From: Paraspadella gotoi
Lineage: Eukaryota > Chaetognatha
DNA length: 64,000 nucleotides
Reading direction: 5' to 3'
Assembly: GCA_051294375.1 (NCBI GenBank)
Contig: CM119266.1
Span: 1,493,554 to 1,557,553 of the forward strand
Under the pieces are notes generated by a model. The model saw nothing but the letters and a program-made list of their open reading frames with translations, had not been told where the DNA came from and made no database searches. Position numbers and translations under genes: made by a program. Shown here piece by piece: positions 1 to 12,200 of the stretch (position 1 is the stretch's first letter; the number at the start of each line of letters is the position of its first letter).

Positions 1-448
1 ACAAAATCGCAATCACAATTTTCTTTTCTCTTCACCCAGCATCTTCTCGACTTCCCCGACCTCCACCCACGCCACCAAACAAGCCCCCTCATTAACACCA
101 ATGCCCCCCCATTAACCACCAGACGCCCGTCATTAACGCACCAACTCCCCCTCATTAACACAAAAAGGGCCCCCCCATTTTTACATGCCCACAAGAATCT
201 ATGCGTTTGAGACGTCGGAAGTCCGAAAAGAATGTTTTTATTGTTGCAATATTTAGCATTGTAGAAAATGTTTAAGTATTTCTATGCCCGTGGAGTCGTA
301 TCGTCCGTCGAAAAATGTTTTCCAACATGAGTTATTTTCGCGAAGAATTGAGAAGAAAAAGTCGTATTGAAATATTGAGACTTAATTTTTTATACTCATT
401 TGTATTTAATCTCTCTTTTCGTTGCGAAAATGCCTCTCTCTCTCTCTC

Positions 449-546
<98 letters not shown>

Positions 547-2719
547 ACCGCCAAAAATATTGGCCCATTGAAAACTAGCCAGTAAGAAATAGAGGCGAGG
601 CGTAACACATTCACAAGCATTATTTTCAAACTCAGAAAGTAAGAAACAGAAAATGGCCTTTTTTTTAAGAAAAAGGGAGACTATTTTGACTCGACAACTC
701 ACCACTCGATCCCCACTCACCAGAACGGTTCCGCTGGTCTCTCGCCAATACATGCGACGCGCTGACGTCTCTTCATTTTCTACGACGTCACCAGAGAATC
801 GATTTTCTCAGCGTCAGGAATTGATCGAGATCGCCAAAGATGGAGCTGGATGGGAGACGCCGGCTCTGGCGCTCGTCGGTCAGTCCGTCTGTCCGTCTGT
901 CCGTCTTTGATCGTCCGTTTTATCCCTCTGTCTGTCCTTGACGTCAAGAAGAGAAAGGACTTTCCCAAGTCTACGTGTCTGTCCTGTCCGTCAGTCTGTC
1001 TGTCTTTCAAATTTGTCTGTCTGATCCTCTTTCTGTCGGTTTAACTATTTCTTTGTCAGTCCTCCCCGTCTCCCTGTCAGTCTGCCGCCAATATTCTGTT
1101 CATCTCCAGTTTGATTTGGCCCGCAGTGATACCAATATTTTTTTCTTTTTCCTTCAGGCAACAAAACGGATCTCCTTTCCTCCCCAAACTTCCTCCTCCT
1201 CTTCCCCTTCCTCTTCCCCCGTCCCTTCTCCTCCGCTCCTCCTCGCCTCCTCTTCCGGGCATCTTTCCGAGACGAGTTGTCGTCTCGGCGCCGGATTCCA
1301 AGTCGTCGAACGCCTCGTCGACGCCATGGTGGAGCGGAGGAACGCGGCGGCAGCCGCGGCGCCGCAGGGGGAGGGATTCGGAGTGCGGGCGGGAGTTGAA
1401 GAAGGGGAAGGCGTGTTGGTCGTTGAAAGGGAGGGGATTGGGATGGAGAAAGGGGGGGGGAAAAGGAAAGAAAGAGAAGAGGGAGGGTGAATGAGAGGCT
1501 TTTTAGGTAGGGCCATCTTTGTCAATGGGGTGGATCAGAAAGTTTGATTTGGGAACCTTCCAAAGAAACTTCATTACATTTCTGAGAAAACTTTCAAAAG
1601 ACCCAAAATTTTCTAAATGGCTAGAAAAGCACTATAATATTTTTTTTAATATTTATTTATAGATAGGAAATGTCAAAATTTTTTTGGAATTTTATTTTTT
1701 AAAAAGCAGATTCAAATATAATGCTAAGTATATTCTTTTTCAATATTTTTGATGATAAGTGAGTTAAAATTGGAAAAAACCTTAAAAAAATCATCATCAT
1801 GAATTTTGCGGTTTTTACTAATTTTCAGTAATAAAACATAAAAAATTTGTAATTACATTTTTTTGGCTCAACTTTTCGAGCTCTATCAGAATCAATTAAA
1901 AAAACTTAAAATATCAAAAAAAGTTTTGACATTATATAGCAATATAGCGAATTACTCATGGTCGGAACATTTTTGCAAAAAATATTTTAACACATAAGTA
2001 ATACCAATGGATTAGATAATACTGTTCCATTAAAATTTGCATTTGGTCGCCTACCGCTATATTTAGGGGAGAGATAGAAAAGAAGGACAATAAATGGAGA
2101 AATAAAAAAAATACAGAGTGGAAGAAAGGAAGGAAAAAAAAGAGCAAAGGTGGTAGAGCTCATTCGCGTTTAAAATTATGAGGCACATTTTAATCCAATG
2201 CAAAGAAATACGGAGGGAAATGAGTAAAACAGAAAAAAGAAAGAAAAGAGAAAAGAGAAAAGATGCTCTTTTGCCTGAAATATTTAGTTGTAGTTTAGGA
2301 GAAAAAACAATTTTAGTTGTAGTTAAAAGAGGAGCGACTAGTAATTGATGCTGAGAGTTTTTTTAGTTCTGAGTTCTGACGCATAGTGTTGCCCTCCGGA
2401 TATTTATTTATAAACTTATTAGATGTGTATGTACAAGTAGGACTATGCCATGGAAAATTGCTGTAGTATATTGACGATTTTTGTAGTGTCTGTGTCGATA
2501 TAATTTTCCATACATTTTTTTAGTCGACCAAATAAACGCACGAGTTGCCTTGTCTATTCTTTATCTTTATTCTTGTTGATTATACAATTGACTAGCATGC
2601 AATTTAGGTATGCTTAGGATATATATTTATCGTAAATTTGTAATACATACGTAGTTTAATCGAGAGAAAGAAAGAGAGAGAGAGAGAGAGAGAAGAGAGA
2701 GAGAATAAATAAGAGAGAG

Positions 2720-2789
<70 letters not shown>

Positions 2790-2800
2790 TAAGAGAGAGA

Positions 2801-2844
<44 letters not shown>

Positions 2845-2893
2845 AGAGAGAGAGAGAGGAGAGAGAGAGAATGAATAAGAGAGAGAGAGAGAT

Positions 2894-2936
<43 letters not shown>

Positions 2937-2966
2937 TAAGCTCGCGGTGCGTTTAAATTTATGATA
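1..2966. repeat. Error-rich second copy of 4464-7433 (assembly duplicate)
   Basis: This segment aligns end to end with 4464-7433, in the same orientation, and stops at a 25-N gap. Differences are mainly one-base insertions or deletions, often in homopolymers. It carries degraded copies of the last two Rab exons. Around 731-890 the switch II/DVT exon has lost several bases compared with 5166-5325, which reads cleanly. Around 1159-1490 lies the NKTD/ETSC exon, in which one extra base near 1420 removes the Cys-Cys terminus. A long (CT)n tract lies at 433-545 and a compound (GA)n tract at 2661-2935. I read it as an unmerged contig end rather than a second gene. Confidence 0.85.
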
Positions 2967-2991
2967 NNNNNNNNNNNNNNNNNNNNNNNNN
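2967..2991. other. Assembly gap, 25 N
   Basis: A run of exactly 25 N directly follows the duplicated segment 1-2966. The same gap length recurs at two other places next to duplicated sequence, which suggests a fixed-size placeholder rather than a measured gap. Confidence 0.98.
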
Positions 2992-3131
2992 AGAGGTCAG
3001 GTCGTCTGGATGGAACTTCAAAATGGTCTCTTATTTCTCCATCCTTCTCGACCGATATACGGAGGATGGTCTTCGTTATCGCTTTGGTCGTCTTTGCAAT
3101 AAACGTTTTGTAGAAGACGAAGAGAGAGAGA

Positions 3132-3259
3132 NNNNNNNNNNNNNNNNNNNNNNNNNNNNNNNNNNNNNNNNNNNNNNNNNNNNNNNNNNNNNNNNNNNNN
3201 NNNNNNNNNNNNNNNNNNNNNNNNNNNNNNNNNNNNNNNNNNNNNNNNNNNNNNNNNNN
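3132..3259. other. Assembly gap, 128 N
   Basis: A run of 128 N starts inside a (GA)n tract. Unlike the 25-N gaps its size looks estimated. The upstream exons of the Rab gene may lie in or before it. The 140 bases between the two gaps (2992-3131) show no recognisable gene. Confidence 0.98.
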
Positions 3260-3480
3260 TCGCCGCAGTTGTTCTTTTCTTTGTCTTGTCGTTTTTAATG
3301 TCTCGTTCTTTAAGTTTTTTTGTTTTTATTGTCGCAGTGGGTTTTTTGATGTTGTTGTAATCATCGTCGTTATTTTCTTTTTCGTCGTCGTTGTCGTAAT
3401 CGTTGTAGTTGTTCTCGTTTTATTTGTTGTTGTTCCGCTTTCATTAACACGCCTCCTCCTTTTGACGATCCTCTCCGCAG

Positions 3481-4884
3481 ACGAAGCTCCTCTCGCCTCC
3501 CTCAACGACGGCATCGTCGCGCCTCTGGCTTCTTCGCCCAAACGCGTCTTCAAGGTGGTGCTGCTGGGAGACTCGGGGGTCGGGAAGACTTGCTTCTTGC
3601 ACAGGTTGGGTTCGGTTGGTTGAGTTTTCTCGAATGAATGACTGATTGATTCATTGGTTTGTAATTTGTTTGATTGGTGGGTTGGTTGATTTGTAGATAG
3701 TGAACACCCTGATTGTTTGGTTAGTTTGGTTCATTGATTGGTCGGTTTATCTTTCTATCTTTTCGATAAGCAGTAATTCAATCGAGTTTATCTATCCAAA
3801 GCATTACCAATCAAGGCAATCAATCAGATCTAACCAATCAATCCTACCAATGACCAGATATTGCAACGGCGTCTTCTACGAGGCGTTGAACACGACCATC
3901 GGCGTTGACTTCGTCGTCAAATCTTTCGTCTGCAGAGATGGAACCAGCGTTGCACTTCACAATTCTGGGACACCGGCCGGGCGAGGTGGGGGGAAAAGGG
4001 GGAGGGCAGATTGTTGGAGAGGGGGGAAGGGCAGGTGGGGGATAAGTGGGGGAGGGCAGATGTGGAGAGGGGGAGGGCAATGCGGAGAAGGGGAGGGCAG
4101 GTGGGGGAGAAGGGGCGGGCAGATGTGGAGAGGGGGAGGCAGTGGGGAAAAAGTGGGGAGGCAGATGTTGGAGAGGGGGAGGGAGATGTGAGAGAGGGGG
4201 AGGGCGAGGTAGGGGGAAAAGGGGGAGGGCATGATGCGGAGAAGGGGAGGGCAGGTGGGGGGAAAAGGAGGGCAGATGCGGAGAGGGGGAGGGCAGATGC
4301 GGAGAGGGGAGGGAGGTGGGGGGAAAGAGGGGCGGGAAGAGTAGAGAGGGGGAGGGCAGGATGGGATCTCTCATTCACGAAGGTTTAAGCTTCACGTCCT
4401 TTTCACGTCCTTGTTCTCTTCAATTTGCGACTCGGGAGTTTCTTCCGATATTTTCCCGCCATCACAAAATCGCAATCACAATTTTCTTTTCTCTTCACCC
4501 AGCATCTTCTCGACTTCCCACGCACCTCCACCCACGCCACCAAACAACGCCCCCTCATTAACCACCAATGCCCCCCCATTAACCACCAACGCCCCCTCAT
4601 TAACCACCAACTCCCCCTCATTAACCACAAAGGCCCCCCATTTTTTATGCCCACAAGATCTAGCGTTTGAGACGTCGGAAGTCCGAAAAGAATGTTTTTA
4701 TTGTTGGCAATATTTAGCATTGTAGAAAATGTTTAAGTATTTTCTATGCCCGTGGAGTCGTATCGTCCGTCGAAATGTTTCAACATGAGTATTTCCGAAG
4801 AATTGAGAAGAAAAAGTCGTATTGAATATTGAGACTTTATTTTATACTCATTTTGTATTTAATCTCTCTTTTCGTTGCGAAAAT

Positions 4885-4981
<97 letters not shown>

Positions 4982-5877
4982 ACCGCCAAAAATATTGGCC
5001 CATTTGAAAACTAGCCAGTAAAGAATAGAGGCGAGGCGTAACATCATTCACAAGCATTATTTTCAAACTCAGAAAGTAAGAAACAGAAAATGGGCCTTTT
5101 TTTTAAGAAAAAGGGAGACTATTTTTGGACTCGACAACTCACCACCTCGATCCCCCACTCACCAGGAACGGTTCCGCTCGGTCTCTCGCCAATACATGCG
5201 ACGCGCTGACGGTCTCTTCATTTTCTACGACGTCACCAGAGAATCGACTTTTCTCAGCGTCAGGAATTGGATCGAGATCGCCAAAGATGGAGCTGGATGG
5301 GAGACGCCGGCTCTGGCGCTCGTCGGTCAGTCCGTCTGTCCGTCTGTCCGTCTTTGATCGTCCGTTTATCCCTCTGTCTGTCCTTGACGTCAAGAGAGAA
5401 AGGACTTTCCCAAGTCTACGTGTCTGTCCTGTCCGTCAGTCTGTCTGTCTTTCAATTTGTCTGTCTGATCCTCTTTCTGTCGGTTTAACTATTTCTTTGT
5501 CAGTCTCCCCGTCTCCCTGTCAGTCTGCCCGCCAATATTTCTGTTCATCTCTCAGTTTGATTTGGCCGTCAGTGATACCCAATATTTTTCTTTTTCCTTC
5601 AGGCAACAAAACGGATCTCCTTTCCTCCCCAACTTCCTCCTCCTCTTCCCCTTCCTCTTCCCCCGTCCCTTCCTCCTCCGCCTCCTCCCTCGCCTCCTCT
5701 TCCGGCGCCATCTTTGCCGAGACGAGTTGTCGTCTCGGCGCCGGATTCCAAGTCGTCGAACGCCTCGTCGACGCCATGGTGGAGGCGGAGGACGCGGCGG
5801 CAGCCGCGGCGCCGCAGGGGGAGGGATTCGGAGTGCGGGCGGGAGGTTGGAAGAAGGGGAAGGCGTGTTGTCGTTGA
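3481..5877 (+). CDS. Rab-family small GTPase, 3' part (GTPase domain exons)
   Basis: Four exons encode a nearly complete Rab GTPase domain, a membrane-traffic switch. Exon 3481-3604 (acceptor CTCCGCAG) carries the P-loop GDSGVGKT after FKVVLL. Exon 3858-3985 carries switch I with TTIGVDF and ends in a WDTAG-like motif, where small indels break the frame. Exon 5166-5325 encodes ERFRS, RRADG and YDVT. Exon 5603-5877 encodes the NKTD guanine motif, ETSC in place of the usual ETSAK, and ends [12 protein letters not shown], a plausible geranylgeranylation tail. Intron phases agree between the last two exons. Between NKTD and ETSC the usual helix is replaced by about 34 mostly Ser/Pro residues. The first recognised exon begins in phase 1 with about 24 residues before the P-loop, so an N-terminal part is missing. 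A large Rab of the RASEF/Rab44/CRACR2A type is possible but unproven. Confidence 0.85.
3986..4365 (+). repeat. G-rich intronic minisatellite
   Basis: This is an irregular array of units of about 20-25 bp, such as GAGAGGGGGAGGGCAGATG, immediately after the splice donor of the switch I exon of the Rab gene. The plus (sense) strand has many closely spaced runs of three to five G, so G-quadruplex or R-loop formation is plausible. Apparent reading frames through it are by-products of the repeat. Confidence 0.85.
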
Positions 5878-7137
5878 AAGGGAGGGGATGGGATGGAGAA
5901 GGGGGGGGAAAAGGAAGGAAGAGGAGAGGGGAGGGTGAATGAGAGGCTTTTTAGGTAGGGCCAATCTTTGTCAATGGGGTGGATCAGAAAGTTTGATTTG
6001 GGAACCTTCCCAAAAGAAACTTCATACATTTCTGAGAAAACTTTCAAAAGACCAAAATTTTCTAAAATGGCTAGAAGCACTAGTAATTATTTTTTTAATA
6101 TTTATTTATAGATAGGAAATGTCAAAATTTTTTGGAATTTTTATATTTTTAAAAGCAGATTCAAAGTATAATGCTAAGTATAATTCTTTTCTCAATATTT
6201 TGATGATAAGTGAGTTAAAATTGGAAAAAACCTTAAAAAATCATCATCATGAATTTTGCGGTTTTTACTAATTTTCAGTAATAAAACATAAAAATTTGTA
6301 ATTACATTTTTTTGCTCAACTTTTCGAGCTCTATCAGAATCAATTAAAAAAACTTAAAATATCAAAAAAAGTTTTGACATTATATAGCAATATAGCGAAT
6401 TACTCATGGTTCGGAACATTTTTGCAAAAAAATATTTTAACACAATAAGTAATACCAATGGATTAGATTAATACTGTTCCCATTAAAATTTGCATTTGGT
6501 CGCCTACCGCTATATTTAGGGGGAGAGATAGAAAAGGAAGGACAATAAATGGAGGAAATAAAAAAATATCAGAGTGGAAGAAAGGAAGGAAAAAAAAGAA
6601 GCAAAGGTGGGTAGAGCTCATTCGCGTTTAAATTATGAGAGCCACATTTTAATCAATGCAAGAAAATACGGAGGGAAATGAGTAAAACAGAAAAAAGAAA
6701 GAAAAGAGAAAAGAGAAAAGATGCTCTTTTGCCTGAAATATTTAGTTGTAGTTTAGGAGAAAAAACAATGTTTAGTTGTAGTTAAAAGAGGGAGCGACTA
6801 GTAATTGATGCTGAGAGTTTTTTTTAGTTCTGAGTTCTGACGCATAGTGTTGCCCTCCGGATATTTATTTATAAACTTATTAGATGTGTATGTACAAGTA
6901 GGAACTATGCCATGGGAAAATTGCTGTAGTATATTGACGATTTTTGTAGTGTCTGTGTCGATATAATTTTCCATACATTTTTTTAGTCGACCAAATAAAC
7001 GCACGAGTTGCCTTGTCTATTCTTTATTCTTTTATTCTTGTTGATTATAAATTGACTAGCATGCAACTTAGGTATGCTTAGGATATATATTTATTCGTAA
7101 ATTTGTAATACATACGTAGTTTAATCGAGAGAAAGAA

Positions 7138-7171
<34 letters not shown>

Positions 7172-7186
7172 ATAAATAAGAGAGAG

Positions 7187-7262
<76 letters not shown>

Positions 7263-7272
7263 TAAGAGAGAG

Positions 7273-7340
<68 letters not shown>

Positions 7341-7347
7341 ATGAAGA

Positions 7348-7403
<56 letters not shown>

Positions 7404-7433
7404 TAAGCTCGCGTGCGTTTTAAATTTATGATA
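4464..7433. repeat. Better copy of the duplicated 3 kb segment
   Basis: This is the partner of 1-2966, running on without a gap into unique sequence at 7434. It contains the last two Rab exons in clean reading frame, so it is the copy to trust. It also holds a 21-bp minisatellite at about 4541-4640 (CATTAACCACC plus a C-run), a (CT)n tract at 4887-4980 in a Rab intron, a GTCT/GTCC-rich stretch at 5320-5530 in the last intron, and a compound (GA)n tract at 7127-7402. Confidence 0.85.
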
Positions 7434-7814
7434 GAAACGCGGGCCTTTTTGACGTTGCGCACGAAGCCCAGGAACGCGCTTTTAGTAGAGTTGTCGTCGT
7501 TGTTGTCGTTGTTGTCATCGTCCACTTTGTCTTTATTTTTAGGAACTTAAGAATTGTCGTTTTTGTAACGATTGAGGGATAGGATTGAGTTAGCACTTTG
7601 GTCTCGCCGGAGTGAACGATGTGGACGTATTTACCAGTAAAAGGGAACGAGGACGGACGGGAGGAGGAGGAGGAGGAGGAAAGAGAGGAGGAGGGAGGAC
7701 GAATAGAATGGCGCCGATAACAAGAACCGGGAACGAATGTACCATGAAGAACAAAGAAGCCTCAGAGAAATTAGGGAGAAACGAGAGAGTGGGTATGAAG
7801 GTGGGGTGGGAGGG

Positions 7815-7884
<70 letters not shown>

Positions 7885-8332
7885 AAAGATGAGGTGAAGA
7901 GAGTTGAAGAAAGTGGAATGGGGATAAAAGAGAGAATTGGAGCGAAAAATAAAGTTTAGTTCGTTGCATTTTATGACATTTTTTGAGAGGTATGATACAG
8001 CATAAATACCGTTCTTTGTATGTATCCGTCATGACTATATACTGATATATCGCTCCGGGAAATGTTGAAAACGAACAAAAAACTTTAGAAAAACTATCGA
8101 AGTGAAAAAGAAAGAGTGGATAGAGAAGAAAAAAAGAAAAGTTAAGAAAGAAAAGAAGTCGATAGAGAAAAAAGAGAAGAAAAGTTAAGAAAGAGAGGTA
8201 GATAGAGAAGAAGAGAAGAGTTTTCCTTCCTCCCGACGACAAAGAGAGATTGCGGTGGAGCAAACGGCGTTTGCAACGAAGGATCCCCAAGAGACTTCAA
8301 CGCTGCCAGATAAAAATTTGTCTCGCTCTCTA

Positions 8333-8367
<35 letters not shown>

Positions 8368-9276
8368 ATAAGAGAGGAAGAGAGAAGTTCCCGCTCGCTC
8401 TTTACAATCTCTGCTTTTCATTATTTAATGTAGAAAATGTTTTGCTTTTTCTTTATCGCGTCCCAAACAAAGGGCAGTTGGCAGCGAAAAACATCGTCTG
8501 GGAGACAGATCTTGTTGTTGTTGATGTTAATGTTGTTCCTGTCCGTATTTTTAACAGCGCATAGAAGTTAGGGAACCATCGCATAGTTAACTTTGGTTGA
8601 TGCAATCTGTGTGGTAATGGAAAATGCAGGTGGTTCAATTTATTGTTTTTTGTTTACGATTCTGCAACTTGAATCCCAACAAGCAATAATTCCCCATTAT
8701 TTAAACCCTAAATAAAAAAAATAATGGGGTGCAAAAAAACCCAAATTTTTTTATTCATTCGAGCGTAAAACGAATTGAAACGAAACAAATCAAAGGCCAA
8801 AAAGAGGAGATAAAAAAAGGGGGAAAATCGTTATCAAAGTTTACCAACAATAAAAAGTTACAAGTGATAAATAATTATATTTTTTATTTATCAGGGTATC
8901 GAAATGCTTTCCTCTCCCTCATTCGAAAGATTGAAAAGCGAAGTTTTGACGTCGTTTGTAAATGAAATCAAACAGCAAAAACAAAATTTGAAAATCTGGT
9001 TTATTAAGAACCTTAAAAAACTATTTAGTTCTTTTAATCTATGCCTCGTAAATGTCTCGCGTTAATCAATTTTAACAAGCATTAGCATGATTAAACACTT
9101 TTATTAATGCTTCGATTTTTTCATTTTTAATTTTCTAGTTACTACTTTTTATGTACTAATTCGATAATTTTTCTTAGTAATTATAATTAAGTGAATCACT
9201 TGTTAAATATAAAACAAAAGCAAATATATTCGCCACCCGACACTCTTCACGCCCGACACCCGGCTCCCCGACTGCC
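5878..9276. other. Non-coding interval, Rab to Kazal gene
   Basis: No convincing gene is seen. The Rab 3' flank is AT-rich to about 7120, then compound (GA)n repeats at 7127-7402 and 7818-7881 and a short (CT)n at 8336-8365. Open frames through these tracts are simple-sequence artefacts. 8650-9270 is AT-rich and leads to the Kazal gene start. Confidence 0.6.
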
Positions 9277-12200
9277 ATGAGGTCACCGATGCCCCCGGCG
9301 CTTCTCTTGATACTCGCGGCGTCTTTTTTGGCGCCGATATCAAGCGGCGTCGATTGGAACAATTTCCGGCTGCCGGCGGGACTCGTCAAGGCCAAAGAGA
9401 GCTTTAATGTCTGTCTTTTTTTTTTTTGGTTTGTTGTTTTTTATGGTTGTTTTTGCATTTGTTCATGTTATAGTTATCCCTGATGACCTTTGCTTTGCGT
9501 AATTGTGTAAAATATAATACTGATTAAAAATATAATTACGATTATTAGTAACAATGGGAACGAAACTTGAAAGATATTTTAATTGTTCTATTGAATTGGT
9601 CTGTTAAAGCAAATCTCTCTCTCTCTCTTACACAGGCCAAAAATGACCTTCCCTGGTGGCACGTCAAGTCGGCCGCTCGCGCCAAAGAGCAAAACGTCGC
9701 CCTGAGAACTTGCGGCGACGACTGTACAGGTCAATAAACTTTTTTTGGTACAGTAGAGCACTATTCTTATTTACTCTAAACATAATAATATGACAATTTG
9801 GAGCTTTAATTTATATTCAAATGTGTAAAATTGAAACTAAGAAAATAAATTGTGGGAGATTGTATTAAAAATATTGTTTGAGCACTTAGCTCTAACCTAA
9901 TTTATACCTTGTAGATTTCACTGGGCGAAGTCATTTCACTCTCAAAAATAAGAATCAATCCAAATCACGAGATTTTAATAATAAAATAATCAGAGCAGAG
10001 CAGAATCAGACAGAGAGAGAGAGCCAGAGAGAGAGCTCAAAGCTGTACAAACTACAAAATAATAATTTCAATGATTAGAATTCATTTCAAAAAGTTACAA
10101 ATATTTCATCATGTTACCTAACGTTTCCTGGGCAATCTACTAAAAGATTAAAATTTACTTGCCATTTTATACTTCTTTAAAATTTAAATAGACCAATTAA
10201 AAACGACTTTCGACTTTTGAGAATACTACCAATAATTGGATCAGAAAGGTCTCGTCCAATCAGAATTAAGAACCAAATAATAACCAATGAAATCATAGAT
10301 TAGAGGACGAGTTTGAGAATTAAAGCTACTAACGTTATTGGTATTCCATATAAAACCGAATTTTAATTTCGAAAATTAATTAATTATTTATCAACTATTT
10401 AACATAAATATTATCCATACATTCATCTTGCCTCATGACTTTGGAGAGGCTATTGTTGGTTAAAGCTTTCATCCCTCTGACGAGATGATATCAGAGAAAG
10501 AACTGTAATCAAGAAAAGAATGATATGAATTACAAGCAATAGAAAATCAAGCTCGTTGAATTTGTGGGCTCGACTATAGATGTTTAGAGACGTTTTTGAA
10601 GATGGAAAAACAGGCCAATCAATTCATTCAATTCATAATCTCTTTATAAACGGTATAATAATCAGAAACAGAACAATTCATAAAATAAGACTTGTTGACG
10701 TCAGTTGGCGTGAAAAGATGTACTGACGTCACCCTAATGACCTGACTGAACAGACGACGCGGTCTTTTGTTTATATAAGACAAAAGATCATCAAAAGAAG
10801 ATAATTAGTTTCAATTATGAAAATTGATCTATCAGTACCCAAGATGGCGCAGAAGGCAACGCCTTGCCTTGTATTCTTGACCCACATCCCAACCTCTTCT
10901 CCTCTTCCTCCTCTTCCTCCTCCTCCCAGGTCAACCCATAAACCCTTTGTGCGTCGGGGTCAAAGGTCAGAAAAAAGTCTTCCATCAATTTTGGAACTCG
11001 TGCGAGTTCGCCAATTACGTCAAGTGCAACAGAGTTGGGAGTTTGATGTACGTCATTGAGAAGAATTACTGCGAGTGAGTAAAGATTATTTTAGTAGATT
11101 GAAAGTGAATTAGTGAAACAACAGTTATTATTAAATGCAATGAAATCGGTCGCCATTGGAATTTTGATTAAACGACAGAACAACGGACATGTTAACTCGT
11201 TAAAAAATATTTTTGTGATTGTTAATATCAATTTTATTAACAAAATCATCAAGTGAAAAAGAAAAATTCAGGATACCAAAGCGAAACGTAAAAAATTATT
11301 AAATGTGATAAAAAATTAATGTTATGAACAACAATAAAATAATTCCAACATTTTCTATGTCCCGTCTCAGGTCGACCGTCTCAAAGGAATGCAAGCGTAT
11401 GGATTGTTCGCGCAAAAGTGTGCGACCAGTTTGCTCCACGGGTGCGAACAAAGTTATTTATTTGTCTAACAGAGAATTCGATTCATTCATTCATTTTATT
11501 TTTTGTTTATATAACTAGATTCAGTTTTTTCCTTCTCAGGCGATCCTAAAAACGAAGACTATACCTACGCCAATCTTTGCTTCTATGAAGTAAGTTCAAA
11601 TTGACAACGGAAGCTTTGGCACTTGGATCTTAATACATTGGTACAATTTGTACAATTGGTACATTGTCCAATGGGCAATGGAGGCTATGTCTCATCATTT
11701 GTTTTACGATAATTCGACAAATTTAGCAATATATTAGTAAAAGGATAAAATTCAAAAAGAAAAATATAAACAAACAGGATTAAAAAAAATGAGAAAACTA
11801 AATGTTTCTTGCCTTACTTTTTTTCTATGTTTTTCTTATACTTTTTTCTTTTCTCCAATTTTTTCTGTGTTATTTTTCTATGTTTTTCCCATTTTTTTCC
11901 CCTTTTTCCACTTTTTGTTTTACTTTTTTTTTCTTTCCCTCTTTTTCCCTTGTTTTTCTTTCCCTTTGTACCTTTGTACCTTTGTACCTTTGTACCTTTG
12001 TACCTTTGTACCCTTTGTACCCTTTCCCTCTTTCCCCATGTTTTTCTTTTCGCTCTTTTTCCCCCTCTCTGTTTTTCCTTCCTTAGTTTTCCCTTGTTTT
12101 TCTTTTCGCTCTTTTTCCCCTCTCTGTTTTTCCTTCCTTAGTTTTCCCTTGTTTTTCTTTTCGCTCTTTTTCCCCTCTCTGTTTTTCCTTCCTTAGTTTT

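Noticed and set aside
332-629. Long Ser-Leu or Arg-Glu frames through (CT)n/(GA)n tracts, also at about 4850, 13380, 19460, 21730, 27530, 33670, 45460 and 48500
   Set aside because: These are the two translations of a dinucleotide repeat. They have no other coding signal and occur on both strands at once.
3844-4378. Pro-rich minus-strand and Gly-rich plus-strand frames of 90-176 codons
   Set aside because: By-products of the G-rich intronic minisatellite of the Rab gene.
10817-11059. 80-codon frame starting after the CRE/TATA cluster
   Set aside because: It overlaps Kazal exon 3 in the wrong frame. The Kazal frame is supported by cysteines and splice phases.
11789-12196. Phe/Leu-rich frames that look like membrane proteins
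   Set aside because: Translation of pyrimidine minisatellites in Kazal intron 5. The same pattern is seen at 15.9-16.7 kb.
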